DNA of 64,000 nucleotides, from NCBI GenBank assembly GCA_021780905.1, contig JAJXXW010000030.1, positions 17,500-81,499 of the forward strand, given 5' to 3'. The DNA is from a bacterium. Its GTDB lineage: Bacteria > Verrucomicrobiota > Verrucomicrobiia > Limisphaerales > UBA11358. The translations under genes and the position numbers were made by a program. The notes under the pieces are model-generated. The model made no database searches. It was given only the letters and a program-made list of their open reading frames with translations, and had not been told where the DNA came from. The first letter of the stretch is position 1. Each line of letters begins with the position of its first letter. This document shows positions 43,340 to 53,590 of the stretch, one piece after another.

Positions 43340-46300
43340 AAACAAACAGTGACAAGTGGCAAGTGACCAGCGACCCGCAACCCCGTCCGGTGCGCCGCGC
43401 AGAGGCCTTTGCCCGCCACGCAGCACGCGTCGCTCACCCCTCCGAAACGGGCATCGCGCTGGTCATCACGCTCATCTTGCTGGCGGTGACGCTGGTCATG
43501 GCCGTGGCGTTCCTGGCCCTGGCGCGGCGCGAGCGCAACGCCGTCAACACCTCCACCGACACCGCAGTCACGCGGCTGGCCACCGATTCCGCGCTGGCGG
43601 CGGCCCAGGCGCAGATCGTCGCCAACCTCCTCGCCGCCAGCAGCCCCTACAATTACGGCCTGCTGGTCTCCACCAATTACCTCCCGACATTCCCCTACGA
43701 TCCGTTCAACGTCGGCAACATCCTGCCCCGCCCGCCGGTCTATGTCCCGACCAACGGCGGCTATGATTTCCGGTTCTATCTCGATCTGAACCGCAACGGG
43801 CAGGACGATCCGAACGGGCTGGTGCCGAACGTGGACAATGCCGGCAACACCAACGGCAGCATTTTGGAGGTGGGCGATCCGGAATGGATTGGCGTGCTGG
43901 AGCATCCCGACCAGCCGCCCGGGCCGAACAATCATTTCGTGGCGCGCTACGCGTTTGGCGCCCTGCCCGCCGGGAACACGCTGGACTTGAATTATATTCA
44001 CAACCAGACGCTGAATCCGAGTCTGGCTCCGGCAACAGATGGCTTTTTCCGCAATGAAAGCGTCGGCTCGTGGGAGTTAAACCTCGCGGCGTTCCTCGCG
44101 GATTTGAACACCAACCAGTGGAACACCGTTTTTTCGCCCTATAATTATTCCCGGTGGTTCAACAACAACTTCAACGGCGGCGGCGCGTTTAACGACGCCC
44201 TTTCACTTTTGTCCTGGCGTTACGCCTACAATTACAGCTCGCTTGTCGCACCGCCGTTCAGCCTTTACAGCGCGATCTTGGGGTCTGGCGTGGACGCTTA
44301 CAATCTGGGCGGCTTGATGACCAACACCTTTTTGCCGGTGCCCAATCCGCCCGGTGGACCCAGCGCGCCGTGGGCCGGTTCCAGCAGCGCCAACCAGTTT
44401 TTTGCGCTGCCCTCGGATTTGTTCGACCCGACCAAAAGCTCGTCCGGTTTCACCAACCGGCTGATGAGCGCCGGCAACAGTCCGGCCACCTACGACCGCT
44501 ACACCTTTTACCAGTTGCTGAACCAGCTCGGCACCGATTCCACGGCCGACGACGGCCGGATGGATGTGAATTACCGAAACATCACCAACGGCGTGGTGGT
44601 GTCCGGCATGGAGACGAATTGTTATCCCTGGGATCCGCTGGAATTTTTCCTCAACGCGGCGAACCGGCTGCTGACGAATGCCACCACCACCTGGCTGGCG
44701 GCCGATTACACCGCCTACACCAACACCTTTGGCGCGTCCGTCACCACCGCCTTTGGCGTGGGGAACATCCCGGTCTATGTCAACGGCCAGTTTGTCTATA
44801 CGCCCGCCGTCAACCGGCTGCTCCAGCTCGCGGCGAACATGTATGACGCCACCACCACCAGCCGGTTCCCGTCCGTCTTCCGGCCGGTCTTCACGCGGAT
44901 TCCAGATGGCGCGAACCAAAACGTGTTCATCATCGGCTACAACCAGATCACCAACGTAACCACGGCCACCATCAACACGGATCCGGCCAACCCGTTGTAT
45001 CATCCCTTCAGCCTGCCGGACATTGCGGCCACGATGGCCACCGGTGTGCCGAACTACATCAACATCTACGGTGTGCCGTGGATCATCGGCGCGAAAAAAG
45101 GCTTCCCCAACTTCAACGAGTTCGCGATGGAGAACACCTTCACCGTCACGCGGCGGCTGAACATCACGCGGGCGATCAATGGCGGCACGTCGGTCCTCAC
45201 CGGCACGAACCAGATGTATATGATCAGCCTGAACAGTTCCCTCGGCGTGGAACTGTGGAATTCCTACACTAATTACTATCCCGGCAATATCACGGTGGGC
45301 TTGAACGAGATTGCCTGGATGTCCATCACCAATGACGATCCGGGATTTGCGCAGCATCCGGGCATTGCCCAGCCGATCCCCTTTTCCACCAACGGCCTCT
45401 ATGCCATCAACAACTGGCCCGGTTCCGGCACCCGGCTGGCGAGCGGCTATGCCAATCCCGGCTCGTTCATGGTGGCCAGCTTCGCGGGGCCGACGCTGAC
45501 GAACGCCGTTTACCGGTCGCCATTTGCGAACAGCTTGACGATGCCGCCGGGCCTGGTCGCGCCGTGCCTGATTCCGACCAATTATTTTGCCTACCTCGGC
45601 CTGCCGCTGCTGTTTGAGGCCAACTCGCCGAACGGTTTTCATTTCCCGCAGTTTGGCGTGACGCTGACGAACCGGTTGCAGGTTTATATGATTGACACGA
45701 CCACCACGCCCAATCACGTCATTGACTATGTGAGCTTCGCCGGGCCGGACGGCGGTTTCAATGTGAACTCCAACCTGGCTGACACCGACGCCAGCCTGGT
45801 CGGCGCGAGCTACGGCGTGTGGAACATGAATTATCCGGCCGGCAGTTCCGGCCCCAATGGCGTGACGCTGGGCATCCAGAGCCAGATCCAGGCTTCGAAG
45901 ACCGGCAACGTGCCGGGCGAGGACGGCCCTTGGAATGCCGATCCCGAGGCGGTGCCGCTGGGCGGCACGGCGTGGCAGCAGGCTGGTTATTTCAGTGCGT
46001 TCATGAAGGGCACCACTTATGCCGGCCGGCCCATTCCGCTCTTGAGCATCCAGGCGCCGTATTCGCCGACCCGGTCGGTGGTGCAGTATTTCTCGTGGCA
46101 GGCCAACGACCCGCTGGTGCATTACCTGGCCAGCGACATCGCCGCGCCGCCGCCCGTGCCCAACAACTCGACCATTCCGCAACTGGGCGTGAACCATTAC
46201 AACCCCAATCAGGTCCTTTTGCCCCTGACCTCGCTCAACCTCGGCCAGTTGAATGAGAAGTATATGCCCTGGGGCGGCAACCCGGTTTACGGCAACGCGC

Positions 46301-47196
46301 GCGGCGCCGTCAATTACGACACCATCAACGCGACCAATTTTCTGGTCAAGGACCCGTTGATCTACCAGTCGGACAACTGGGCGTTTCCGGCCGGCAAACT
46401 GCCGACGGTGGGCTGGCTCGGCCGCGTCCACCGTGGCACGCCGTGGCAGACGGTCTATCTCAAGGCCAGCGACACGGTGGCCGGCGACGGCGGCGCCGAC
46501 TGGCAGAAGTGGACCGGCAACACCAACCAGTTTGACGCCGTGAACGCCGCGCCGATTTCCGACTCGCGGCTGTTCGACCTGTTCACCGCCGCGCCGAATC
46601 CGAACGCCACGCACGGCACGCTGTCGGTCAACCAGACCGGGCTGGCGGCGTGGTCGGCGGTGTTCAGCGGCCTGGTGGTGCCGGACAATACCAACGGCGG
46701 CTACGTGGTGATCTCACCCGCCGGGCCGGCCGGCCTGAACGGCAGTGCGCTCGGGGCGCTGGTGGCGAACATCAACAACACGCGCGCCAATTTCAAAAAC
46801 GCGGACGGGCTGACGGGCGCGTTCGAGCACGTGGGCGACATCCTGCGCACGCCGGCCCTGACCGAGCAGTCGCCGTTCCTGGCCGGCCTCATCCCGGCGA
46901 GCCAGATCAGCGACGCGCTCTACGAATGGCTGCCGCAGCAGACGCTGGGTCTGCTGCGCGTGAGCAGCCTGCCGCGCTACGTGATTTATTGCTACGGCCA
47001 GACGCTGCGGCCCGCGCCGAACGGCGTGGTGACGTCCAGCGGCGGCTTCGGCCTGGTCACGAATTACCAGATCACGGCGGAGAGCGCCGCGCGGGCAGTC
47101 GTCCACGTCAACCAGACCGTCGTCACCAATGCGGTTGGCGTCGCGACAAATTACTCGACGGTGATCGAGAATTACACCGTGCTGCCGCCGCAATAG
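43336..47196 (+). CDS. Giant PilX-like pilus assembly protein
   Basis: 1286 aa. The pre-sequence is about 36 residues (MKTNSDKWQVTSDPQPRP...) and is followed by ETGIALVITLILLAVTLVMA, which fits the PilX/GspK N-terminal pattern (Gly-x-Ala-Leu-Val-x-x-Leu with an upstream Glu). The remaining 1200 residues are Asn/Thr/Pro-rich with no transmembrane segment; usual PilX proteins are about 200 aa and GspK about 330. Its end (NADGLTGAFEHVGDILRTPALTEQSPF) contains a helix reminiscent of the GspK alpha domain. It is the last pilin-like gene of the operon and overlaps the previous one by 4 bp. It may be a tip or adhesin subunit (inference). Confidence 0.7.
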   Translation: MKTNSDKWQVTSDPQPRPVRRAEAFARHAARVAHPSETGIALVITLILLAVTLVMAVAFLALARRERNAVNTSTDTAVTRLATDSALAAAQAQIVANLLAASSPYNYGLLVSTNYLPTFPYDPFNVGNILPRPPVYVPTNGGYDFRFYLDLNRNGQDDPNGLVPNVDNAGNTNGSILEVGDPEWIGVLEHPDQPPGPNNHFVARYAFGALPAGNTLDLNYIHNQTLNPSLAPATDGFFRNESVGSWELNLAAFLADLNTNQWNTVFSPYNYSRWFNNNFNGGGAFNDALSLLSWRYAYNYSSLVAPPFSLYSAILGSGVDAYNLGGLMTNTFLPVPNPPGGPSAPWAGSSSANQFFALPSDLFDPTKSSSGFTNRLMSAGNSPATYDRYTFYQLLNQLGTDSTADDGRMDVNYRNITNGVVVSGMETNCYPWDPLEFFLNAANRLLTNATTTWLAADYTAYTNTFGASVTTAFGVGNIPVYVNGQFVYTPAVNRLLQLAANMYDATTTSRFPSVFRPVFTRIPDGANQNVFIIGYNQITNVTTATINTDPANPLYHPFSLPDIAATMATGVPNYINIYGVPWIIGAKKGFPNFNEFAMENTFTVTRRLNITRAINGGTSVLTGTNQMYMISLNSSLGVELWNSYTNYYPGNITVGLNEIAWMSITNDDPGFAQHPGIAQPIPFSTNGLYAINNWPGSGTRLASGYANPGSFMVASFAGPTLTNAVYRSPFANSLTMPPGLVAPCLIPTNYFAYLGLPLLFEANSPNGFHFPQFGVTLTNRLQVYMIDTTTTPNHVIDYVSFAGPDGGFNVNSNLADTDASLVGASYGVWNMNYPAGSSGPNGVTLGIQSQIQASKTGNVPGEDGPWNADPEAVPLGGTAWQQAGYFSAFMKGTTYAGRPIPLLSIQAPYSPTRSVVQYFSWQANDPLVHYLASDIAAPPPVPNNSTIPQLGVNHYNPNQVLLPLTSLNLGQLNEKYMPWGGNPVYGNARGAVNYDTINATNFLVKDPLIYQSDNWAFPAGKLPTVGWLGRVHRGTPWQTVYLKASDTVAGDGGADWQKWTGNTNQFDAVNAAPISDSRLFDLFTAAPNPNATHGTLSVNQTGLAAWSAVFSGLVVPDNTNGGYVVISPAGPAGLNGSALGALVANINNTRANFKNADGLTGAFEHVGDILRTPALTEQSPFLAGLIPASQISDALYEWLPQQTLGLLRVSSLPRYVIYCYGQTLRPAPNGVVTSSGGFGLVTNYQITAESAARAVVHVNQTVVTNAVGVATNYSTVIENYTVLPPQ

Positions 47197-47290
47197 GCCG
47201 TGGCGGAAAGACGGGCGCGGGAACGGAAGTTAGCCAACGGAAGCCGGATGGGTTAGGTTCCAACCACCGGTTTCCAAACTGAACAAAGTT

Positions 47291-50200
47291 ATGAAACGTC
47301 GTATTTGGATTTTGTCCTGCCTGCTGGCCTTGCTGGCGGCATGGCTGTTCTGGCCATCCGTGAAACGGTCGGCGCCGGCGGCAAAAATTTCTGCGGTCGC
47401 CCCTCGGCCGGTCGGGGCGATGTCGCCACCCGCCGCCGTGATGGCCGCCGGCAAGACCAACACGGTTTCCGCCAGGACCAACCGCTTCGCGTTCCGCCTG
47501 GCCAACACCACCAAAACCATCGGGCAGCTCGCGTCCGACCGGCACGCCATTTTGCTGGAGAACGCGCTCATTGAAACAGACACGCCGGGCGGGCTGAAAA
47601 TCCCGGCGCATCTGCGCGCGGGCGGCGAGCCGGGGGCGTTCATCGTGCAGGCGCGCGGCGGACTGGACGCGGCGTTTCGCGCCGCGCTGACGGCCGCGGG
47701 CGGGCAGATTGTCTCTTACATCCCGAACAACGCGTATCTGGTGCGGTTGAGCGCGGCGGGCGCGGGCGCGCTGGCCGGCAATCCGCTGGTGCAGGCGGTG
47801 CTGCCTTACGATCCTTATTTCAAGGTGCAGTCATCGCTGCTCGGCGCGGCGGTGAACCCGCAGCCGCTGCCGGACAACACCTATCTGACGCTCGGCCTGT
47901 TCAGCGACACGGCGGCGGCGACGATAACAAATATTGAAAACATGGGGGGCATTATCGTGGGGCCGCCGGACCGCTCGCCGTTTGGCCCGGTGCTCCATGT
48001 GCAGCCGCCGGCCAACTGGATTGCGCTGGCGCAACTGCCCGGCGTGCAGATCGTCGAACCGGCGCGCCGGCGGGTGCCGGCCAACGATCTTTCGCGGCAG
48101 ACGCTGGGCGTGGCGAGCACGTCGGTGTCGCCGACGAATTATTTGAACCTGACCGGCGCGAACGTGCTGGTGGAGGTCAATGACACGGGCGTGGATGTGA
48201 ATCACCCCGACCTGGCGGGCCGCGTGCTGCTCGATTCGCCGGGCAGCGGCTATGACACGGACGGCCACGGGACGTTCATCGCGGGCCAGATCGCGGGCAG
48301 CGGATTGGAATCCACCACGGTGACGAGCGCGGAAGGTTCGAGCAATCCGCCGGTCAGCCTCCAGTTTCGCGGCATGGCGCCGGCGGCGAAGCTCTTTGCC
48401 GTCGGGGGCGTGGCCGGCTACCGGGCCGACGGCGGCAGCCTGGGCCAGACCGGCAATGGCGGGAACGACACGAATTTCTTCGTGATCGGCCAGACAAATT
48501 TCTTGCTGCCGGACGCCGGCATCTACAATCTCGGCCAGACCAACACGACCAACTATTTTTTTGCCCAGTATCCCGACTGGTATTTGCAGGAGGCGCCGGC
48601 GGTCGCCAACGCGCTGATCTCCAACAACAGCTGGGTGAACGAGGGCGACAGCCAATACGATCTGGAGGCGGCGGGCTACGACGCGGCGACGCGCGACGCG
48701 GTGCCGGGCGTGACCGGGCCGCAGCCGGTGCTGTTCGTCTTCCCGGCGGGCAATGGCGGGAACATCGCCGACGATATTTCCTCGCCCGGCACCGCGAAGA
48801 ATGTCATCACCGTCGGCGCGGTGGAACTGCAGCGGAACATCACGAACACCTACCTGCCGTTCGGCTCCACCAATTCCATCGCGGCGTGGGCGAGCCAGAC
48901 GGCGGACGCCAACTCGGTGGCGGGCTTCTCGTCCTGCGGCAACGTCGGCATCGGCACGGAGGGTGCCTACGGCCGGTTCAAGCCGGACGTGGCTGCGCCG
49001 GGAACCTTCGTCATCTCGACCCGCTCGACGGACTGGGACCAGGCGGCGTATTACAACCCGACCGCTATCCACTCCCAGTTATACTCCGGCCTGTTTGGCG
49101 GCATCGGCCCGGACACGGTGGCGATCAATGCGTTGAATGCCTATGACTTCAATAAATTTGGCTTCAGCGCGCAGAGCGATGTCGTGAGCATCAGCATCCA
49201 GGTGCTGCCCGAGAACCCGGCCAGCGTGACGGATATGCCGATTTATTTTTCTGTGACCAACTCGACTCCCAGCGCGGGCAATAATGCTTATTCCACCGGC
49301 AACAACGTGCTGGATGTTCCGACGGCCGATTTGCCGGCCATCGTCGCCAACAACGGCGAGTTTTATTTCAGCGTCGGGAATCCCACGCCGGGGCCGGTGA
49401 CCTATGACATCCGGGTGACCATGGTCACGACCAACGAGATGGGCGACTATTACACGGTGTTGAGCAATCTGAACAACACGCTCGGGCCTTATTACCGCTA
49501 CGAGAGCGGCACAAGCATGGCGGCGGCGGATGTCTCCGGCGTGCTGGCACTGATGCAGGATTACTTCACCAACACGTTGCACACCCTGCCCAGCCCGGCG
49601 CTGTTCAAGGCCCTGCTCATCAACGGCGCGCGGACGACCAGCTATTACACGCTCCAGGTCAACAACACCATCAACTATGAAGGCTGGGGACTGGTCAACC
49701 TCCCCAACTCGGTTCCGCCCACGCTCGGCACCGTGCCCGCCGGCACCGCCGCGCCGGTCTTTTTTGAGGACCAAAGCCTGACCAACGCGCTGGCCACGGG
49801 CGACACGCGGACTTATACCATTCAGGTTCCGCCCGCCGCCCAGGCGCAGCCGCTGCGCATCACGCTGGCGTGGACCGATCCGCCGGGCAACCCCGCTGCG
49901 GCCATCAAGCTCGTCAACTGCTTGAGCCTCACCGTCACCAACACGGACAACGCGACCAACCCGGTGGTCTATTACGGCAACGACATCGGGGTCAACCAGC
50001 TCTACAATGAGGCGCAAAGCCCGACCAATTCCACGTTCACGCCGGATAACATCAACAATGTGCAGAACGTCTTCCTGCCGGCCAATGCCGGCACCAACTT
50101 CACCGTGGTCGTCGCCGGCGCGGCCGTGAACGTGAACGCCGTCACCACGCAGACGAACGACGTGGCGGGCAATTACGGGCCGAACATCACGCAGGATTAT

Positions 50201-53200
50201 GCGCTGGTCATCGCCACCGGCAACAGCGCCACCAACGGCATCACCGTCACCGCCGGTCCGCCGGCGTCCGATCCCACCGGCGGCCAGCGCATCACCGGCA
50301 TCAGCACCACCAACACGCCGCTGATGAACCAGGTGGTCGGGGCCAGCACGCCGGTGGCCACCAACACGATTGCCTTCGGCGCCGGCTCGCCCTATGCCAC
50401 CAACGCGGTGCTGACCGCCGGCCAGACGAACCAGTGGCATTTCTATGTCGTCACCAACACCGGCGCGGCGGCGGATTACACCAACGCCGCGTTCGTGGTG
50501 TTTCTGCCGGAAACGCTGGCGATTCCGCGCCAGGGCGTGTTTGCCGGCGCGATCGCCAACAGCACGCTGCCGGAGGCCAACCTGGATTTGTTTGCAACGA
50601 CCGATTCCAACCTGCTGTCGCTGTCGCCGCTGACGATTTCAAACTGCATGAGCGGGTCGTCGGTGGGCGTGACCTCCAACGGCGTCTTCTACGGCTCGGC
50701 GCTGGCCCGGGGCGGATCGAAGTTCATCGTGGACAGCCAGTCCACGCCGGGCCAGGTGTATTACGTCGGCGTCCAGTCCGAGGACCAGATGGCGGCGGAA
50801 TACAATTTTCTGGCCGAGTTCAGCAACGTCCCGTTCAGCCAGATGAATCCGAACGGCGAACTGGTGACGTTCTCCCCGGTGGCCATTCCCGACGGCGACG
50901 CGAACCAGCCCGGCTACACCAACACCCTCGGCCTGGCGATTTACCCGCTGGAAATCCAACGGGCCATCGTCACCAACGTGCTGGAACAGCAGAATGTGGG
51001 CGACCTGGTCGTGGCGATAAGTCACGACGCCGGTGCCGGCAGCAGCGCGGTCACGCTGTTGTCGCACAACGCGCCGAATGCGCCCGGCATTTACACCAAC
51101 ATTTACGATGACAGCGGCCAGGGCGACATCCTTGGCGCGCAGCCGTCGGCCGGGCCCGGCTCGTTGCAGCAATTCGTCCTGCAGGAGGGCGCGGGCATCT
51201 GGACCCTGCACGCGGCGGACAACTCGCCCGGCTTCGTGGGGAGCATCGGCGGCGACCTGTTTCTGGAGAAGCATCAGGATTTGACCGCCTTCGGCGGCAT
51301 TCTTGTCACGGTGCCGCCCAACAGTTGGTATTACAATTATGTCGTCGTGCCGGTCGGCTACACCAACCTCACGGTGTCCGGGATTGATGTAACCACGCCA
51401 ACTCCGAGTGTGTATGTGACGCTGGCGGTGCAGTTGGGGGCCGACCCGACCTTGTCGAACAATCTGGCCAGCGTGCAATTGAACATCCCGGTCTTGCCAG
51501 CCGGCTTGAGCAACTCCATTTCCATCGGGCCGCCGCTGACGCCGGGCACTTACTATGTCGGCCTTTACAATCCGGACACCACGGCGCACACCGTGCTGCT
51601 GGAGGTGTCGCTGGGATTTTACACCTCGGCGGCGGTGACGACGGTGGACTACGCCTCCACCGGCCCGGTGACATTGCAGGATGACGCGGTGACCTATGCC
51701 TACCTGGACGTGACCAACACGGATGTGATCCAGGGCGTGAACATCGGGCTGCGGGTGGATCATTCGCGCATTTCGGACCTGGCCTTCCACCTCGTCAGCC
51801 CGGACGGCACGCGCTATCTGCTCATGGAAAACCGCGGCGGCCAGAACACCAACGGCTGCGGCGCGACTTATTACACGACGAATGTCTTCAACGCCGCCGC
51901 GAATGGCAACGGATTGTCCGTCACCAATGTCTTCAACATCGGCACGCTGTCCGGCACGATCCCGATCACCTACAATTTCTACACGGTGCCCGACGAGATG
52001 ACGGTTTATTACGGAACCAACGTGGATACCAACATGCTGATTTTCGACTCCGGTTTTGTCAGTAATCCGCCGATTGGCACCGGCGGCGGCGCGCAGAACA
52101 CTTCTCCTGAAATTTTTGACATCCCCTATCCGGGCCCGGGCATGGCGACCAATTCGACTTACCTGACGATTGTCATGAACCAGTTCGGGACTTACCACAA
52201 TGTCGCCGCCAATGGCACGGAATGGACTTACTCGCTCGGCGGGGTGGCGACGAATTACGCGTATCTGAGCTTCACCGAGGACACCAACCTGACGACGACG
52301 CCGATCAAGTTCGCGCCGACGCCGTTCGTGTCGCCGACCATTTTCACGCCGGTGCTCGCGGAAAATTTTGATTCCTATGTGCCCGGCGCTTACACGTCCG
52401 CCGCGAGTTTTGGCGGCGGCTGGATCGTGGCCACCAACCAAGTGGAAATCGTCACCAATCCCATCGCTTATTCACTGCCCAATTGCCTGCAGCTCGACAA
52501 CGGTGTGGTCTATACCAATGTGCCCACCGAGCCGGCCCGGAAGTATAATTTCACCTATGAGCTGGCCAGCAATGCGGCGGGAGCCACCAATGTCACCTGG
52601 CAGGCGGGCAATTTTGTCTTCACCGCCACGGCGACGAACACCACTTTGGTGCTCGCCTCGGCGGCGGCGGCTTTGACCGGCCTGGCTTACTCGAACAGCG
52701 CGAGCGTCCAGGCCTTCACCTTCGCCACCAACGCCCTGCTCGACAATCTTGCGCTGACCGCGCTGCCGGAGAATCTGTATTATCTGCCCGAGCAGAACAT
52801 CAGCGGCCTCACCGGCAAACGCGCCTACGGCACCATGGCCGGCGGCCGGCCGTGGCAGTTGGAAATCCTCGACAACCGCGCCGGCGCCGCCCTGACCAAC
52901 GCCACCACGCTGGTCAGCTGGCAGTTGGAATTCACCTTTGCCAACACCAACCTGTTCTACTCGTCGGTCATCGTCGGCAACGGTGCCGGCGGCATCGCCG
53001 AAAGCAACACGGTGGCCGCGGGCGCGATCGACTGGTATGCCTTCACCGTGCCGACCAATGCGAGCTACGCCACCAATATCATTGATTTCGCCTCGCTGCC
53101 GGTGAACCTCTGGTTCAGCACCAACTATCCGCCGACCACCACCAACTCCGGCAACGTGGAATTGATTTCCAGTGCGACCAATGGTTCCGCGCTGTTGAGC

Positions 53201-53590
53201 ACCAACGGATCGCCCGTGAATGTTCCCTTTGCGCCGGCATACATCGTCCCCGGCCAGACCTACTACTTGGGCGTGCAAAACTCCAATGACGTCGCCGTCA
53301 CCTACGCCATCGAGGTGGATTTTGATCACGGCAACTCGACCAACTCAAATTTGCCGCAAGTAGCCTTGAGCAACGCAAAAGTCAACGCCGGCAAAGTCCA
53401 GTTTTCCTGGTCTGCCACCGCCGGGGCGCAGTATCAGGTGCAATGGACGACCAATCTGGCCAGGGCGTGGAACACCATCACCAATCCGGCCACCGTCTTA
53501 TCGAACGGCATCGCGACGTTCACCGACGACGGCTCACAGACCGCGCCGCTCGGCCCGACGCGCTTCTACCGGCTGGTGCAGTTGCCTTGA
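47291..53590 (+). CDS. Giant secreted subtilisin-like (S8) protease with P domain
   Basis: 2099 aa. An N-terminal hydrophobic signal (WILSCLLALLAAWLFW) is followed by a long propeptide-like region. The catalytic triad is Asp298 (VNDTGVDVNHPDL), His326 (DGHGTFIAGQ) and Ser742 (ESGTSMAAADVSG); the oxyanion Asn488 is in PAGNGG. About 145 residues are inserted between KPDVAAPG (about 563) and the Ser742 loop, where typical S8 enzymes have about 30. Downstream are beta-rich repeats, a proprotein-convertase P-type domain (about 1458-1590; VDHSRISDLAFHLVSPDGT), a PPC-like region and a C-terminal module ending GPTRFYRLV. It follows the pilus operon by 94 bp and could be a cargo or surface protein of it. 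Confidence 0.85.
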   Translation: MKRRIWILSCLLALLAAWLFWPSVKRSAPAAKISAVAPRPVGAMSPPAAVMAAGKTNTVSARTNRFAFRLANTTKTIGQLASDRHAILLENALIETDTPGGLKIPAHLRAGGEPGAFIVQARGGLDAAFRAALTAAGGQIVSYIPNNAYLVRLSAAGAGALAGNPLVQAVLPYDPYFKVQSSLLGAAVNPQPLPDNTYLTLGLFSDTAAATITNIENMGGIIVGPPDRSPFGPVLHVQPPANWIALAQLPGVQIVEPARRRVPANDLSRQTLGVASTSVSPTNYLNLTGANVLVEVNDTGVDVNHPDLAGRVLLDSPGSGYDTDGHGTFIAGQIAGSGLESTTVTSAEGSSNPPVSLQFRGMAPAAKLFAVGGVAGYRADGGSLGQTGNGGNDTNFFVIGQTNFLLPDAGIYNLGQTNTTNYFFAQYPDWYLQEAPAVANALISNNSWVNEGDSQYDLEAAGYDAATRDAVPGVTGPQPVLFVFPAGNGGNIADDISSPGTAKNVITVGAVELQRNITNTYLPFGSTNSIAAWASQTADANSVAGFSSCGNVGIGTEGAYGRFKPDVAAPGTFVISTRSTDWDQAAYYNPTAIHSQLYSGLFGGIGPDTVAINALNAYDFNKFGFSAQSDVVSISIQVLPENPASVTDMPIYFSVTNSTPSAGNNAYSTGNNVLDVPTADLPAIVANNGEFYFSVGNPTPGPVTYDIRVTMVTTNEMGDYYTVLSNLNNTLGPYYRYESGTSMAAADVSGVLALMQDYFTNTLHTLPSPALFKALLINGARTTSYYTLQVNNTINYEGWGLVNLPNSVPPTLGTVPAGTAAPVFFEDQSLTNALATGDTRTYTIQVPPAAQAQPLRITLAWTDPPGNPAAAIKLVNCLSLTVTNTDNATNPVVYYGNDIGVNQLYNEAQSPTNSTFTPDNINNVQNVFLPANAGTNFTVVVAGAAVNVNAVTTQTNDVAGNYGPNITQDYALVIATGNSATNGITVTAGPPASDPTGGQRITGISTTNTPLMNQVVGASTPVATNTIAFGAGSPYATNAVLTAGQTNQWHFYVVTNTGAAADYTNAAFVVFLPETLAIPRQGVFAGAIANSTLPEANLDLFATTDSNLLSLSPLTISNCMSGSSVGVTSNGVFYGSALARGGSKFIVDSQSTPGQVYYVGVQSEDQMAAEYNFLAEFSNVPFSQMNPNGELVTFSPVAIPDGDANQPGYTNTLGLAIYPLEIQRAIVTNVLEQQNVGDLVVAISHDAGAGSSAVTLLSHNAPNAPGIYTNIYDDSGQGDILGAQPSAGPGSLQQFVLQEGAGIWTLHAADNSPGFVGSIGGDLFLEKHQDLTAFGGILVTVPPNSWYYNYVVVPVGYTNLTVSGIDVTTPTPSVYVTLAVQLGADPTLSNNLASVQLNIPVLPAGLSNSISIGPPLTPGTYYVGLYNPDTTAHTVLLEVSLGFYTSAAVTTVDYASTGPVTLQDDAVTYAYLDVTNTDVIQGVNIGLRVDHSRISDLAFHLVSPDGTRYLLMENRGGQNTNGCGATYYTTNVFNAAANGNGLSVTNVFNIGTLSGTIPITYNFYTVPDEMTVYYGTNVDTNMLIFDSGFVSNPPIGTGGGAQNTSPEIFDIPYPGPGMATNSTYLTIVMNQFGTYHNVAANGTEWTYSLGGVATNYAYLSFTEDTNLTTTPIKFAPTPFVSPTIFTPVLAENFDSYVPGAYTSAASFGGGWIVATNQVEIVTNPIAYSLPNCLQLDNGVVYTNVPTEPARKYNFTYELASNAAGATNVTWQAGNFVFTATATNTTLVLASAAAALTGLAYSNSASVQAFTFATNALLDNLALTALPENLYYLPEQNISGLTGKRAYGTMAGGRPWQLEILDNRAGAALTNATTLVSWQLEFTFANTNLFYSSVIVGNGAGGIAESNTVAAGAIDWYAFTVPTNASYATNIIDFASLPVNLWFSTNYPPTTTNSGNVELISSATNGSALLSTNGSPVNVPFAPAYIVPGQTYYLGVQNSNDVAVTYAIEVDFDHGNSTNSNLPQVALSNAKVNAGKVQFSWSATAGAQYQVQWTTNLARAWNTITNPATVLSNGIATFTDDGSQTAPLGPTRFYRLVQLP

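Noticed and set aside
44203..46614. 803-codon open frame antisense to the PilX-like gene
   Set aside because: Composition (Arg/Gly/His/Val-rich), no known domain, and full overlap with an operon gene coupled to its neighbour by ATGA.
50639..52441. 600-codon open frame antisense to the S8 protease gene
   Set aside because: Same shadow character; the plus strand carries a P-type domain and the rest of the protease at this position.
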